A stretch of DNA of 64,000 bases from AP-15 sp963814805 (GTDB lineage: Bacteria; Pseudomonadota; Alphaproteobacteria; ATCC43930; CGMCC-115725): NCBI GenBank assembly GCA_963814805.1, contig CAWFER010000015.1, positions 372,001 to 436,000 of the forward strand, in the 5' to 3' direction. This document shows, piece by piece, positions 35,288 to 44,242 of the stretch; position 1 is the first letter of the stretch, and every line of letters starts with the position of its first letter. Under the pieces are notes generated by a model. The model did not search any database and was not told where the DNA came from. It was given only the letters and a program-made list of their open reading frames with translations. The position numbers and the translations under genes are program-made.

Positions 35288-36133
35288 GTGGACCGACCGC
35301 TGCTGGCGATCGACGGCAATTCGTTTGCCCATCGCGCCTATCACGGTTTGCCGAAATCGATCCGGCGGCACGGCGGCAAGGGCGGCGGTGCGATCGTCGG
35401 TTTCGCCAATTTCCTGCTGCGCTTGTACGAGGAGGAACAGCCGCGGGCGGTTCTGGTCGGCTGGGACACGCTCGACGCGCCGACCTATCGCCACCGGGCG
35501 CTCGCCCTCTACCAAAGCGGGCGCGCCTTCGACCCCGAGCTCATCGACCAGCTCGAAATCCTGCCAAAATTTGTCGCCGCCTGCGGCTTCGCCTCTGCCA
35601 AGGCGGCCGGGTATGAGGCCGACGATTTCCTGGCCGCCGCCGTCACCCAGGAAGAGCGGCGCGGCGGCGCGACGATCGTCGCCAGCGGCGACCGCGACGC
35701 TTTTCAGCTGGCTTCGCCGACGACAACGATCCTGCAGCCGGTGCGGGCCGGCGAGATGGCCCGGATCGGGCCGGCGCAGGTGCGCGAGCGCTATGACGTC
35801 GAACCCCGGCAGGTGCCCGATTTCATCGCGCTGCGCGGCGACCCGTCGGACAAGATCCCGGGGGCGCCGGGCATCGGGCCGAAAGGTGCGGCCAGCCTTT
35901 TGCGGAAATACGGTTCGCTTGAAAATGCGCTCGGCGACGGACGGCTCTCGGCCTACGCGGATCAGCTGCGGCTTTATCGCTCGATCGCTACGATGGACGC
36001 CGCGGCGCCGCTGCCCGAACTCGCCGACCAAACGCCCGATTGGGGCGCGGCGGCGGCGCTGGCGCGGCGCTGGGAGTTGAACCGGCTGGCCGATCGTCTG
36101 GCCGGCCTCGCTTCAGCGGACCGGCGCCGATGA
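35288..36133 (+). CDS. Stand-alone 5'-3' exonuclease (Pol I N-terminal domain-like)
   Basis: The protein of 281 residues has the metal-binding and helix-hairpin segments of the 5'-3' exonuclease (FEN/PolA N-terminal) family: LLAIDGNSFAHRAYHG, GYEADDFLA, VASGDRDAFQL and GDPSDKIPGAPGIGPKGAAS. It has no polymerase domain. The start is a GTG preceded by CAGGGAAA. The family processes flaps or RNA primers; here it is a paralogue of, or supplement to, PolA. Its 3' end overlaps that of trmB by 21 bases, convergently. Confidence 0.9.
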   Translation: MDRPLLAIDGNSFAHRAYHGLPKSIRRHGGKGGGAIVGFANFLLRLYEEEQPRAVLVGWDTLDAPTYRHRALALYQSGRAFDPELIDQLEILPKFVAACGFASAKAAGYEADDFLAAAVTQEERRGGATIVASGDRDAFQLASPTTTILQPVRAGEMARIGPAQVRERYDVEPRQVPDFIALRGDPSDKIPGAPGIGPKGAASLLRKYGSLENALGDGRLSAYADQLRLYRSIATMDAAAPLPELADQTPDWGAAAALARRWELNRLADRLAGLASADRRR

Positions 36134-36832
36134 TTTCGGCCGCGGGCGCCGGCGGGCGCGCAGAAAGGCCGGCGGTCGGCCGGCGGCAAGCGCCTTCTGC
36201 TCATAGCGGGTCGGCGGCCAGTCTAGCGGGCGCGCCCGCCAGTCATCGGGGCGACGGGCGAGCCAGACGAACGCCGGGTGCGCCGTCACCTCGTCCAGCA
36301 TCGACGAAAAATAGCCGGGATCGTCGGTCGCCAGCCGCAATTCCGTCCCGTCTGCCATGATGACGGCCATCCGGTCGAGGGTCTCGCGCGACACGATCCG
36401 GCGCTTCTTATGGCGCTGCTTTGGCCACGGGTCGGGGAACAGGATGAAGACCCGCTCGATCGAGGCTGCCGGCAACGCCGCGATTAAGAGGCGCGCATCG
36501 TCGAGGAACAGCCGCACATTGGCGAGATGGCGGCGTTCGATTTCGCCGATCAGCCGGGCGACGCCGTTTTCAAACACCTCGCAGCCGATGAAGCCTTTAT
36601 CGGGATGCCGTTCGGCCTGAGCCGCCAGATGCTCGCCGGCGCCGAAACCGATTTCGAGCCAGATCGATCGCGGCGGATCGGCGAACAGTGGGCGCGGATC
36701 GAGCTCGCCCGCCGCCGGCAGATCGATCCTGAGGTCCGGCGACAGGCTGTCGACCAGCGCCTGCCGCCCCGGCCGCAGCGGCCGGCCCCGCCGCCGCCCG
36801 TAGACCACCCGGCGCTGCGGCGCGTCGCTCAC
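36113..36832 (-). CDS. trmB: tRNA (guanine-46-N7)-methyltransferase
   Basis: TrmB makes m7G46 in tRNA. The 239-residue protein has the SAM site IGFGAGEHLAAQA, GFIGCEVF and the diagnostic FPDPWPKQRHKKRR segment with the following R/E/T-type active site. An Arg-rich C-terminal tail follows. It is downstream of metK, a standard order in alphaproteobacteria. Confidence 0.95.
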   Translation of the reverse strand: MSDAPQRRVVYGRRRGRPLRPGRQALVDSLSPDLRIDLPAAGELDPRPLFADPPRSIWLEIGFGAGEHLAAQAERHPDKGFIGCEVFENGVARLIGEIERRHLANVRLFLDDARLLIAALPAASIERVFILFPDPWPKQRHKKRRIVSRETLDRMAVIMADGTELRLATDDPGYFSSMLDEVTAHPAFVWLARRPDDWRARPLDWPPTRYEQKALAAGRPPAFLRARRRPRPKSSAPVR

Positions 36833-36852
36833 CCGCCGATCCGCGGACGGGG

Positions 36853-38019
36853 TCAGAAGGCTCGGCGCAACTCGTCGACCAGATCAAGCCGCTCCCAGGA
36901 GAAGCCGCCATCGGGGTCGGGCGCGCGGCCGAAATGGCCGTAGGCGGAGGTGCGGGTATAGATCGGCCGGTTCAGCCCGAGATGGGTACGGATGCCGCGC
37001 GGCGACAGATCCATCATTTCCTGCAGCACTCGGGCGAGCTTGCGCTCGTCGGCCGCACCCTCGGTGTCGACGTAGAACGACAGCGGCTTGGCCACTCCGA
37101 TCGCATAGGCGACCTGGATCGTGCAGCACTCGGCCAAGCCGGCGCCGACCACGTTTTTGGCGAGATAGCGCGCGGCATAGGCGGCCGAGCGGTCGACCTT
37201 GGTCGGGTCCTTTCCGGAGAAGGCGCCGCCGCCGTGCGGCGCGGCCCCGCCATAGGTGTCGACGATGATCTTGCGCCCAGTGACGCCGGCATCGCCGTCG
37301 GGGCCGCCGATCACGAACAGCCCGGTCGGGTTGACGAGAAAGTTTTCCTCGTCGCACATCCAGCCCTCGGGCAGGGTCGCGACCACATAGGGCCGCACGA
37401 TCTCGCGCACCTCATGCTGGTCGATCCGGTCCGAATGCTGGATCGAAACGACAACTTTGGTCGCCCGCACCGGCTTGCCGTTTTCATATTGCAGAGTTAC
37501 CTGGCTTTTCGAATCGGGGCCGAGCAGCGGGGTTTTGCCGGCGTGCCGCGCCTGTGACAGCGCTTGCAGCACGGCGTGCGCGTAAAAGATCGGCGCCGGC
37601 ATCAGCGCCGGCGCCGGGGTCTCGGTGCAGGCATAGCCGAACATCATCCCCTGATCGCCGGCGCCCTCGTCCTTGTTGCCGGAGGCGTCAACCCCCTGTG
37701 CGATATTGGCCGACTGGCTGTGGATATGGCATTTGATCGTCGCCCGCTGCCAGTGAAAGTTTTCCTGTTCGTAGCCGATGTCGCGGATCGCCTGGCGCGC
37801 CACTTCGATCAGCCTGTCGCCGGTAATCGAGGCGGGCCCGCGCACTTCGCCGGCCAGCACCACGCGATTGGTCGTGACCAGGGTCTCGACGCCGCAGCGG
37901 GCCTGCGGCTCGACGGCGAGATAGGTGTCGACGATCGCGTCGGAAATGCGGTCGCAAATCTTGTCGGGATGCCCCTCCGAAACCAACTCGCTGGTAAAGA
38001 CAAAATCTCGCTTGGCCAA
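36853..38019 (-). CDS. metK: S-adenosylmethionine synthase
   Basis: MetK makes SAM from ATP and methionine. The 388-residue enzyme has GHPDKICDRISDA, GAGDQGMMFGYA and the active-site loop GAFSGKDPTKVDRSAAY. It is preceded by the XRE regulator gene and followed by trmB. No SAM-responsive riboswitch could be recognised by eye in the 138-base gap upstream. Confidence 0.97.
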   Translation of the reverse strand: MAKRDFVFTSELVSEGHPDKICDRISDAIVDTYLAVEPQARCGVETLVTTNRVVLAGEVRGPASITGDRLIEVARQAIRDIGYEQENFHWQRATIKCHIHSQSANIAQGVDASGNKDEGAGDQGMMFGYACTETPAPALMPAPIFYAHAVLQALSQARHAGKTPLLGPDSKSQVTLQYENGKPVRATKVVVSIQHSDRIDQHEVREIVRPYVVATLPEGWMCDEENFLVNPTGLFVIGGPDGDAGVTGRKIIVDTYGGAAPHGGGAFSGKDPTKVDRSAAYAARYLAKNVVGAGLAECCTIQVAYAIGVAKPLSFYVDTEGAADERKLARVLQEMMDLSPRGIRTHLGLNRPIYTRTSAYGHFGRAPDPDGGFSWERLDLVDELRRAF

Positions 38020-38157
38020 AAGATTGCCCTTCCTGGAAATACCGTGGCATTAGAACCGCGTCCGGGCCTTGATGCCAATTCGCAGGGCGAGCGTCAAGCC
38101 CCGATCTTGCCGCCAGGTTGGCCCGCGGTGACCGTGTCCGACTACCCGAGAGCCAGC

Positions 38158-38616
38158 CTATTTTTCGGGCGGCCGTTCGGCGGCGGCCAGCGCCTTGGCC
38201 AATTCGAACAGGCGGCGGCGGACCACCGGATCCTCGATCCGGTAATAGGCGCTGACCAGCTCGACCGTCTCGCGCTTGCGCAGCGGATCGCTATCGAAGG
38301 CTTCGGCAGGCGGCTCGGCGAAGCCGGCCGGGATCGCCGGCGCCCGCACCGGGTCCATGTCGTCGAAGAAAAACGAGACCGGAACATCGAGCACCCGGCT
38401 CAGATCGTGCAGGCGGCTCGCGCCGATGCGATTGGCGCCGCGCTCGTATTTCTGCACCTGCTGAAAAGTCAAGCCGATCGCCTCGCCCAGTTTCTCTTGA
38501 CTCAGCCCCAGCATGTTGCGGCGCAAGCGGACGCGCGAGCCGACATGGATGTCGATCGGGTTGGGCTTGTCGCCCTTTTGCCGGCCCGGCCGCCGGGTCT
38601 GTTGATCCATCGCCAT
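38158..38616 (-). CDS. XRE-family helix-turn-helix regulator
   Basis: This 152-residue protein has an N-terminal HTH (VGSRVRLRRNMLGLSQEKLG, then TFQQVQKYERGANRI) and a Glu/Pro-rich middle ending in YYRIEDPVVRRRLFELAKAL. This conserved alphaproteobacterial regulator lies between lnt and metK in many genomes. A second ATG two codons in is an equally good start. A good sigma70-type promoter is visible upstream. Confidence 0.9.
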   Translation of the reverse strand: MAMDQQTRRPGRQKGDKPNPIDIHVGSRVRLRRNMLGLSQEKLGEAIGLTFQQVQKYERGANRIGASRLHDLSRVLDVPVSFFFDDMDPVRAPAIPAGFAEPPAEAFDSDPLRKRETVELVSAYYRIEDPVVRRRLFELAKALAAAERPPEK

Positions 38617-38653
38617 CTGAGGTCGACCGCTTTCTCGCTAACAATTCGTTGTA

Positions 38654-38682
38654 TTATTAGAATGCACCGCGGCAGCGGTCAA
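38654..38682 (-). promoter_or_regulatory. Predicted sigma70-type promoter of the XRE regulator gene
   Basis: On the minus strand, TTGACC (-35) and TAATAA (-10) are separated by 17 bases, about 38 bases upstream of the start codon. The surrounding sequence is unusually AT-rich for this genome (TTCTAATAATACAACGAA). The prediction is by eye. Confidence 0.5.
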
Positions 38683-38737
38683 GGCGAAGTCTCAACCTAA
38701 AATAAGGCCTTACAACCGCAAGATGATCTCGCCGAGG

Positions 38738-40354
38738 TCACGGCAGCCGCATCGCCACCGGCGCCGCGCCGAGCACCAGCAGCGCGAGGAACATCCAGTC
38801 GCCGGCGCGGGCGTAAGGGGTGCGCGCCGCCGCGGCCGGAAGCGGGGCGTCGACATAGCCGACCGCATCGAGCTGGGTGCGCGAGAGCACCCGCCCCGCC
38901 GCATCGATCACCGCGCTGATGCCGTTATTGGCGACGCGGACCAGCGGCAGGCCTTCCTCGATGGCGCGGGTGCGGGCGATGGCGAAATGCTGGAACGGGC
39001 CGGAAGTGCGGCCGTACCACGCGTCGTCGGTGACGTTCAGCATCCAGGCCGGCCGGTCGCTCTCGTCGATGACGGCATGGGGAAAGATCGCCTCGTAGCA
39101 GATCAGCGCGCCGAACGGCGGCAGCCCCGGCAGAGCGATCGTCCGCGGTCCGGGGCCGGCGCTCAGATCCATCGAGCCGGCGGTGATCTTTTTGAACGGC
39201 AGCCAGCGGCGCAGCGGCACATATTCGCCGAACGGCACCAGATGCGCCTTGTCGTAATGGGCGACGATGTCGCCCTGGCGATCGAGCGCCTCGATACTGT
39301 TCCACACCTTTTCGATCGGCGCCGGCGGCGGATTTGCCCGCAACGCGCCGGTGATCAGATAGCCGCCGGGTGGAACGATCGTCGCGATCGCCCGGCGGGC
39401 GGCGGCGTCGCGGCCGAGCAGGTACGGGCTCGCCGCCTCCGGCCACAACACCGCGGCGAGCGGATGGGCCGACGGCGCAGCGCTCAAATCGAGAAGCCGG
39501 CGAAAATTCGCCGCCTCCGCCGCCGGCCGCCATTTGAGGCTCTGCGGGATCGACGGCTGCACCAGGCGCAGCCAGGTCCCGGTCAGCGCCGTCGGCATGA
39601 GGTCGAGCCGGATCGCGCCGGCCGCGGCCGGGACCAGGATCAATAGCCCGGTCGCGATGGCCGGCGCCCAGCGCCGCGCCGCGGAACTCGGCGCCAATGC
39701 CGGCGCGCCGAGCAGGGCCGGCAACGAGGCGGCGAGAACGGTCACGAAACTGAGCCCGTAAATGCCGACCCAGGCGGTGCTCTGCAATAGCGCCAGCGCC
39801 CCCGGAAAGCCGCCCGACCAGGCATAGCCGACGAGGTTCCACGGCAGCCCGGTCAAAGCATGGCCGCGCACCCATTCGGCCGCACTCCAGGCGACGGCGA
39901 AGGCGCAGACCCGCGCCGTCGCCGGCAGGGCGAGATGTTTTACCGCGAGCCGCACCGCGCCAAGGGTCAGTCCGATATAGATGGCGAAGCCGGCCGGCAG
40001 CCCGGCCGCGGCAAACGGCACCAGCCACCAGAACCGGTCGATATCGACAAACAGCGCCGCCGCGATCCAATAGAGGCCGGCGAGAAAAAAGCCGAAGCCG
40101 AACACCCAGCCGATCCGGAATGACGCCGCCGGACCGGCGCTGCCGTCATCGAGCCACAACAGGCCGGGGAAAACCACCAGCAACAGCGGGGTCAGATCGA
40201 CGGGCGGCATCGTCGCGGCGGCGCCGACCCCGAGCACAAAGGCGAGGCCGTAGCGCCGCCAGCCCGAGAGCGCGGCTACGTCGGCCGCGAGCCGGCACAG
40301 CGGGGTGTCGACCCGCGAGCCGGCGCGGACCCGCAACACCGCCGCCTCACCCAT
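38738..40354 (-). CDS. lnt: Apolipoprotein N-acyltransferase
   Basis: Lnt adds the third acyl chain to lipoproteins at the inner membrane. The 538-residue protein has an N-terminal block of membrane helices and a C-terminal nitrilase-like domain with the triad Glu (LWPEAASP), Lys (YDKAHLVPFGEY) and Cys (ICYEAIFP). The ATG overlaps the corC 3' end by 8 bases. An in-frame extension upstream only reads through the corC tandem repeat and was not used. Confidence 0.94.
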   Translation of the reverse strand: MGEAAVLRVRAGSRVDTPLCRLAADVAALSGWRRYGLAFVLGVGAAATMPPVDLTPLLLVVFPGLLWLDDGSAGPAASFRIGWVFGFGFFLAGLYWIAAALFVDIDRFWWLVPFAAAGLPAGFAIYIGLTLGAVRLAVKHLALPATARVCAFAVAWSAAEWVRGHALTGLPWNLVGYAWSGGFPGALALLQSTAWVGIYGLSFVTVLAASLPALLGAPALAPSSAARRWAPAIATGLLILVPAAAGAIRLDLMPTALTGTWLRLVQPSIPQSLKWRPAAEAANFRRLLDLSAAPSAHPLAAVLWPEAASPYLLGRDAAARRAIATIVPPGGYLITGALRANPPPAPIEKVWNSIEALDRQGDIVAHYDKAHLVPFGEYVPLRRWLPFKKITAGSMDLSAGPGPRTIALPGLPPFGALICYEAIFPHAVIDESDRPAWMLNVTDDAWYGRTSGPFQHFAIARTRAIEEGLPLVRVANNGISAVIDAAGRVLSRTQLDAVGYVDAPLPAAAARTPYARAGDWMFLALLVLGAAPVAMRLP

Positions 40355-41294
40355 TGCCCGATCCCGGTGCGCTCGATCCCGGTGCGCCCGATCCCGGCAT
40401 GCCCCTCGCCGGCGGCAGCCTGCGCACCCGCAACCGCTTGATCCGGCGCGGGTCTCCTTCGAGCACCTCGAATTCGATGCCGGAGGGGTGGGCGATGACC
40501 TCGCCGCGTTTGGGCACCCGGCCGGCGAGGGTCGAGACCAGGCCGCCCAGAGTGTCGATCTCCTCCTGGTCGCCGGCTGGGCGCAGCCGAATGCCTTGGC
40601 GCTCCTCGAGCGCCTCGATCGGAGTGCGCGCATCGGCGACGAGGGTCCCGTCGGCGCGCTCGATCAGATGCGGGGTTTCGGCCTCATCGTGCTCGTCCTC
40701 GATTTCGCCGACGATCTCCTCGATCAAATCTTCGATCGTCACCAGCCCATCGATGCCGCCGAACTCGTCGACCACCATCGCGATATGAGTGCGCGCCTGG
40801 CGCATCTGCACCAGGAGATCGAGGATCGGCAACGACGGGGCCACGAACAACAGCTTGCGCAGCAGCGGGGAGAGCTTGGTCTCGCGCCGCTCGGCGACCG
40901 GCGCCAGCACGTCCTTGACATGGATGAAGCCGATCACATCGTCCGGGGTTTCGCGATAAACCGGCACCCGCGAGTGGCCCTGCTCGATCATGCAGCGAAC
41001 CACGGCGGGAAGCGGGGTCTCGACGTCGAGCGCCACGATGTCGACGCGCGGCACCATGACGTCGGCGGCGGTCTGGTCGTGGCCCTTCAGGATGTTGCCG
41101 ATCAGCACCCGCTCGTGCGCGCCGAGCGGATCGGGATCGTCGCCGGGCGGCTCCTCGATCATCTCGTCGATGGTCTCGCGCAGGCTCTCGCCATTGCGCG
41201 GCCGCCGGATCAGCCGCAACAGACCGCGCAGACGCGTAAAGCTCCGATCATGCTCGGGCTGGCCGCTGGTTCCGGGCGGCTCTCGGTCGGTCAT
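40347..41294 (-). CDS. corC: CorC/HlyC-type CBS-domain protein
   Basis: The 315-residue cytoplasmic protein has two CBS domains (VMVPRVDIVALDVETPLPAV; VIGFIHVKDVLAPV) and a C-terminal CorC_HlyC domain (EEIDTLGGLVSTLAGRVPKR). It has no membrane DUF21 domain. Members are linked to Mg/Co efflux or tolerance. It lies between ybeY and lnt as usual. The C-terminus is a Gly/Ser/Ala/Pro tail encoded by a 15-bp tandem repeat. Confidence 0.9.
   Translation of the reverse strand: MTDREPPGTSGQPEHDRSFTRLRGLLRLIRRPRNGESLRETIDEMIEEPPGDDPDPLGAHERVLIGNILKGHDQTAADVMVPRVDIVALDVETPLPAVVRCMIEQGHSRVPVYRETPDDVIGFIHVKDVLAPVAERRETKLSPLLRKLLFVAPSLPILDLLVQMRQARTHIAMVVDEFGGIDGLVTIEDLIEEIVGEIEDEHDEAETPHLIERADGTLVADARTPIEALEERQGIRLRPAGDQEEIDTLGGLVSTLAGRVPKRGEVIAHPSGIEFEVLEGDPRRIKRLRVRRLPPARGMPGSGAPGSSAPGSGNG
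40359..40403. repeat. Three 15-bp tandem units at the corC 3' end
   Basis: The units are CGATCCCGGTGCGCT, CGATCCCGGTGCGCC and CGATCCCGGCATGCC on the plus strand. They encode the PGSGAPGSSAPGSG tail of CorC, immediately upstream of the lnt start codon. Unit-length change would be in frame for corC and would also alter the lnt leader. Confidence 0.9.
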
Positions 41295-41321
41295 CGGGGA
41301 AATGCGGTTGGCTGCTGCTGG

Positions 41322-41879
41322 TCACATGGTGCCGTGATATGGATCCGGCACCCCCAGGCTGGCCAATATAGCAGTTTCGAGCGCCTCCATCGCGACTGCT
41401 TCGGCCTCGCCGGCGTGATCATGGCCAAAGAGGTGCAGCACGCCGTGCACAACCAGGTGCGAGAGATGATCGGCGAGCGGCTTACCCTGCTGCTGCGCCT
41501 CGCGCGCCACCGTCTCGAAGGCGAGCACGACATCGCCGAGCAGCAGCGGCGCCCCTGGCGGGATCGGCGCAGCCGGCTCCCAGGCCGGAAAGGCCAGCAC
41601 GTTGGTCGGATTATCGACCCCGCGCCAGTCGCGGTTGAGCCGCCGCTGCTCGGCATCGTCGGCGAGGCTGACCCCGATTTCGATCGCCGCCTGCGGCGCG
41701 AGCCCTCTGTCTCTCATGCCATGCGCGAGCGCGCAGCGGGCGGCGGCGCGAGCGAGGTCGTCGGCAGCCGGGCAAGTCAAGGCCCAGGCGGCGCAAGGCG
41801 AGGCGATCACCACGACCGCGGCCGCTGCCCTCTCGGCCAACTGCGCAACGGCCAATTTGGTCACGGCTGATCCGGTCAT
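41322..41879 (-). CDS. ybeY: Endoribonuclease YbeY (rRNA maturation factor)
   Basis: The 185-residue protein carries the metal-binding signature HLVVHGVLHLFGHDH near the C-terminus, with NRDWRGVDNPTNVLAFP before it. YbeY acts in 16S rRNA 3' processing and ribosome quality control. Its start overlaps the phoH stop by 4 bases, so it is translationally coupled. Confidence 0.93.
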   Translation of the reverse strand: MTGSAVTKLAVAQLAERAAAAVVVIASPCAAWALTCPAADDLARAAARCALAHGMRDRGLAPQAAIEIGVSLADDAEQRRLNRDWRGVDNPTNVLAFPAWEPAAPIPPGAPLLLGDVVLAFETVAREAQQQGKPLADHLSHLVVHGVLHLFGHDHAGEAEAVAMEALETAILASLGVPDPYHGTM

Positions 41880-42889
41880 GGCTCTGGGGGGCGCGCCGCG
41901 CGTTCGCGCGCTTCGTAAGCGCGCACGATGCGGGCGACGAACTCGTGCCGCACCACGTCGCGGTCGGTCAAGCGGACGATCGCGATGCCCTCGACATCGG
42001 CCAGGGTTTCGAGCGCCTCGGCCAGCCCCGAGCGGGCGCCGGGCGGCAGGTCGATTTGGGTCGGGTCGCCGGTCACCACCATGCGCGAGCCCTCGCCGAG
42101 CCGGGTCAGAAACATCTTCATCTGCACCGGGGTCGTGTTTTGCGCTTCGTCGAGGATGACGAAAGCGCGCGCCAGGGTGCGCCCGCGCATGAAGGCGATC
42201 GGCGCCACCTCGATCTCGCCGGTGCCGAGCCGGCGGGCCAGCTGATCGGCCGGCAGCATGTCATTGAGCGCGTCGAAGATCGGCCGCAGATACGGGTCGA
42301 CCTTGTCGCGCAGATCGCCCGGCAGAAAGCCCAGCCGCTCGCCGGCCTCAACCGCCGGACGTGACAGGATCAGGCGCTCGACCCGCCCGGTCATCAGGAG
42401 GTCGACCGCGGCGGCGACCGCGAGATAGGTCTTGCCGGTGCCGGCGGGCCCGAGCCCGAACACCAGCTCGCTGTCGCGCAATGCCTTGATGTAGGCGGCC
42501 TGTCCCGGCGAGCGCGCGGCGATGCGCCGCTTGCGAGTGCGAAAGGCGGCATCCTCCTGCCACAGGCTCAGGCTTTTGTCGGCGATCTCGGCCTCGGCCA
42601 GACGGATCGCCGCTTCGACCGCCGGCAGGTCGATCTCCTGCCCGCGCTTCAGCCGGTCGTAGAGCCGCGACAGCGCCAGATGCGCCGCCTCGGTCGCCGA
42701 GGCCGGTCCCGAGATCGCGAGGCGATTGCCGCGGGTGACGAGCGACACGCCGAGCTGCCGCTCGATCCGATCGAGATGCTGGTCGCGTTCGCCGTAGAGC
42801 GGCGGGAGCAGCAGATTGTCGTCGAATTCGAGCTGGGTGCGCCCTTCGGCCGGCTCCGCCCCGACGATCCCGGAGGGGGGGGCGGTCAT
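41876..42889 (-). CDS. PhoH-family ATPase
   Basis: PhoH-like proteins are P-loop ATPases associated with RNA metabolism. The 337-residue sequence has a KH-like N-terminal region, the Walker A motif GPAGTGKTYLA, and FVILDEAQNTTPVQMKMFLT as Walker B and sensor. It overlaps miaB (ATGA) upstream and ybeY downstream by 4 bases each, forming the tight miaB-phoH-ybeY-corC-lnt run. Confidence 0.94.
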   Translation of the reverse strand: MTAPPSGIVGAEPAEGRTQLEFDDNLLLPPLYGERDQHLDRIERQLGVSLVTRGNRLAISGPASATEAAHLALSRLYDRLKRGQEIDLPAVEAAIRLAEAEIADKSLSLWQEDAAFRTRKRRIAARSPGQAAYIKALRDSELVFGLGPAGTGKTYLAVAAAVDLLMTGRVERLILSRPAVEAGERLGFLPGDLRDKVDPYLRPIFDALNDMLPADQLARRLGTGEIEVAPIAFMRGRTLARAFVILDEAQNTTPVQMKMFLTRLGEGSRMVVTGDPTQIDLPPGARSGLAEALETLADVEGIAIVRLTDRDVVRHEFVARIVRAYEARERAARPPEP

Positions 42890-44242
42890 GCCGCCGCCAT
42901 CCCCGGCAACCTCCCCGCCACCGTCCCCGAGAGGCTGTTTTGACCGGCGCCGGAGATCAGCGCGGGCACGATTTCGCCGACCCGGTCGGCTTTGGCGGCG
43001 ACATGTACGCTTTGGAGATAGGGGCTGCGCCCGACCAGCTGGCCCTGGCGCCGCCCTGGCTTTTCGAGCAGCACCGGCAGGACGCGGCCGACGCAGGATG
43101 CATTGAAGTCGCGCTGCTGCTTGGCCAACAGCGCCTGCAAGGCCGCCAACCGTAGCGCCTTCGCCGGTTCGGGCACCTGGTCCGCGGCGGCAGCCGCGGG
43201 GGTGCCGGGGCGCGGCGAATACTTGAACGAAAACGCCTGGGCAAAGCCGATCTCGGCGACAAGGTCGAGGGTCGCCTGGAAATCAGCCTCGCTCTCGCCC
43301 GGGAAACCGACGATCAGATCGGAGGACAGCGCCAGGTCGGGTCGGGCCTGGCGCAGGCGCTCGACGGTCCGCCGGTAATCTGCGGTGGTGTGACGCCGGT
43401 TCATCGCCGCCAGCACGCGGTCGGAGCCGCTCTGCACCGGCAGATGCAGAAACGGCATCAGCTGCGGCACCTCGCGATGGGCCTCGATCAGCCGATCGTC
43501 GACATCGCGCGGATGCGAGGTCGTATAGCGGATGCGGTCGAGCCCGGCAATTTCGGCGAGCGCGCGCACCAGATCGCCGAGGCCCCACTCGCCGCCGGCG
43601 GGCGCCACGCCGTGATAGGCGTTGACATTCTGCCCGAGGAGGGTGATCTCGCGGGCGCCCGAGGCCGACGAGCCCACGCGCCTCGCCCAGGATCTGCGCC
43701 GCCGGCCGCGAATACTCGGCGCCGCGGGTATAGGGCACGACACAGAACGTGCAGAACTTGTCGCAGCCTTCCTGCACGGTCAGAAACGCGGTCACCCCCT
43801 GCCCCACCCGCGCCTGCGGCAGATGGTCGAATTTGGACTCCTCCGGAAAGCTCGTATCGACGACCCCGCCGCCGGCCAGCGCCCGCTGCACCAGCTCCGG
43901 CAGCCGGTGATAGGTCTGTGGGCCGAAGACGAGGTCGACATAGGGCGCCCGCCGGCGGATCTCGGCGCCCTCGGCCTGGGCGACGCAGCCGGCGACGGCG
44001 ATCAGCATGGGCTCGCCGCGGCGCGATTTTTGCCGCTTCAGCGCGCGGATGCGGCCAAGCTCGGAGAATACTTTTTCCGCGGCCTTTTCGCGGATGTGGC
44101 AGGTGTTGAGGATGACCAGGTCGGCGTCCTCGGCCGCCGCCGCCAGGCCAAAGCCGAGCGGCGCCAGCAGCTCGGCCATGCGCGCCGAATCATAGACGTT
44201 CATCTGACAGCCATAGGTCGCGATAAACACCTGCTTGGTCAC
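42886..44242 (-). CDS. miaB: tRNA-2-methylthio-N6-dimethylallyladenosine synthase (frameshifted)
   Basis: MiaB is a radical-SAM methylthiotransferase acting on A37 of tRNA. The N-terminal UPF0004 domain (YGCQMNVYDS, NTCHIREKAA, AGCVAQ) and the radical-SAM site CDKFCTFCVVPYTRG are in one frame; REITLLGQNVNAYHG, SGSDRVLAAMNRRHT and the TRAM domain are in another. One extra G, at about 43664-43667 (GTCGGCCTC where GTCGCCTC is expected), explains the switch. All domains are otherwise complete, so the gene is probably functional and the indel an error. It starts at GTG, overlapping the plsC stop. Confidence 0.9.

Noticed and set aside
38020..38157. Possible SAM riboswitch in the metK leader.
   Set aside because: Read on the minus strand, it does not show the conserved core of the SAM-I, SAM-II or SAM/SAH types as far as I can recognise by eye. 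A covariance-model search would decide.
38703..38712. Perfect 10-bp palindrome TAAGGCCTTA near the XRE promoter.
   Set aside because: A single short palindrome is expected by chance and has no second copy nearby; it may be an operator, but nothing supports it.
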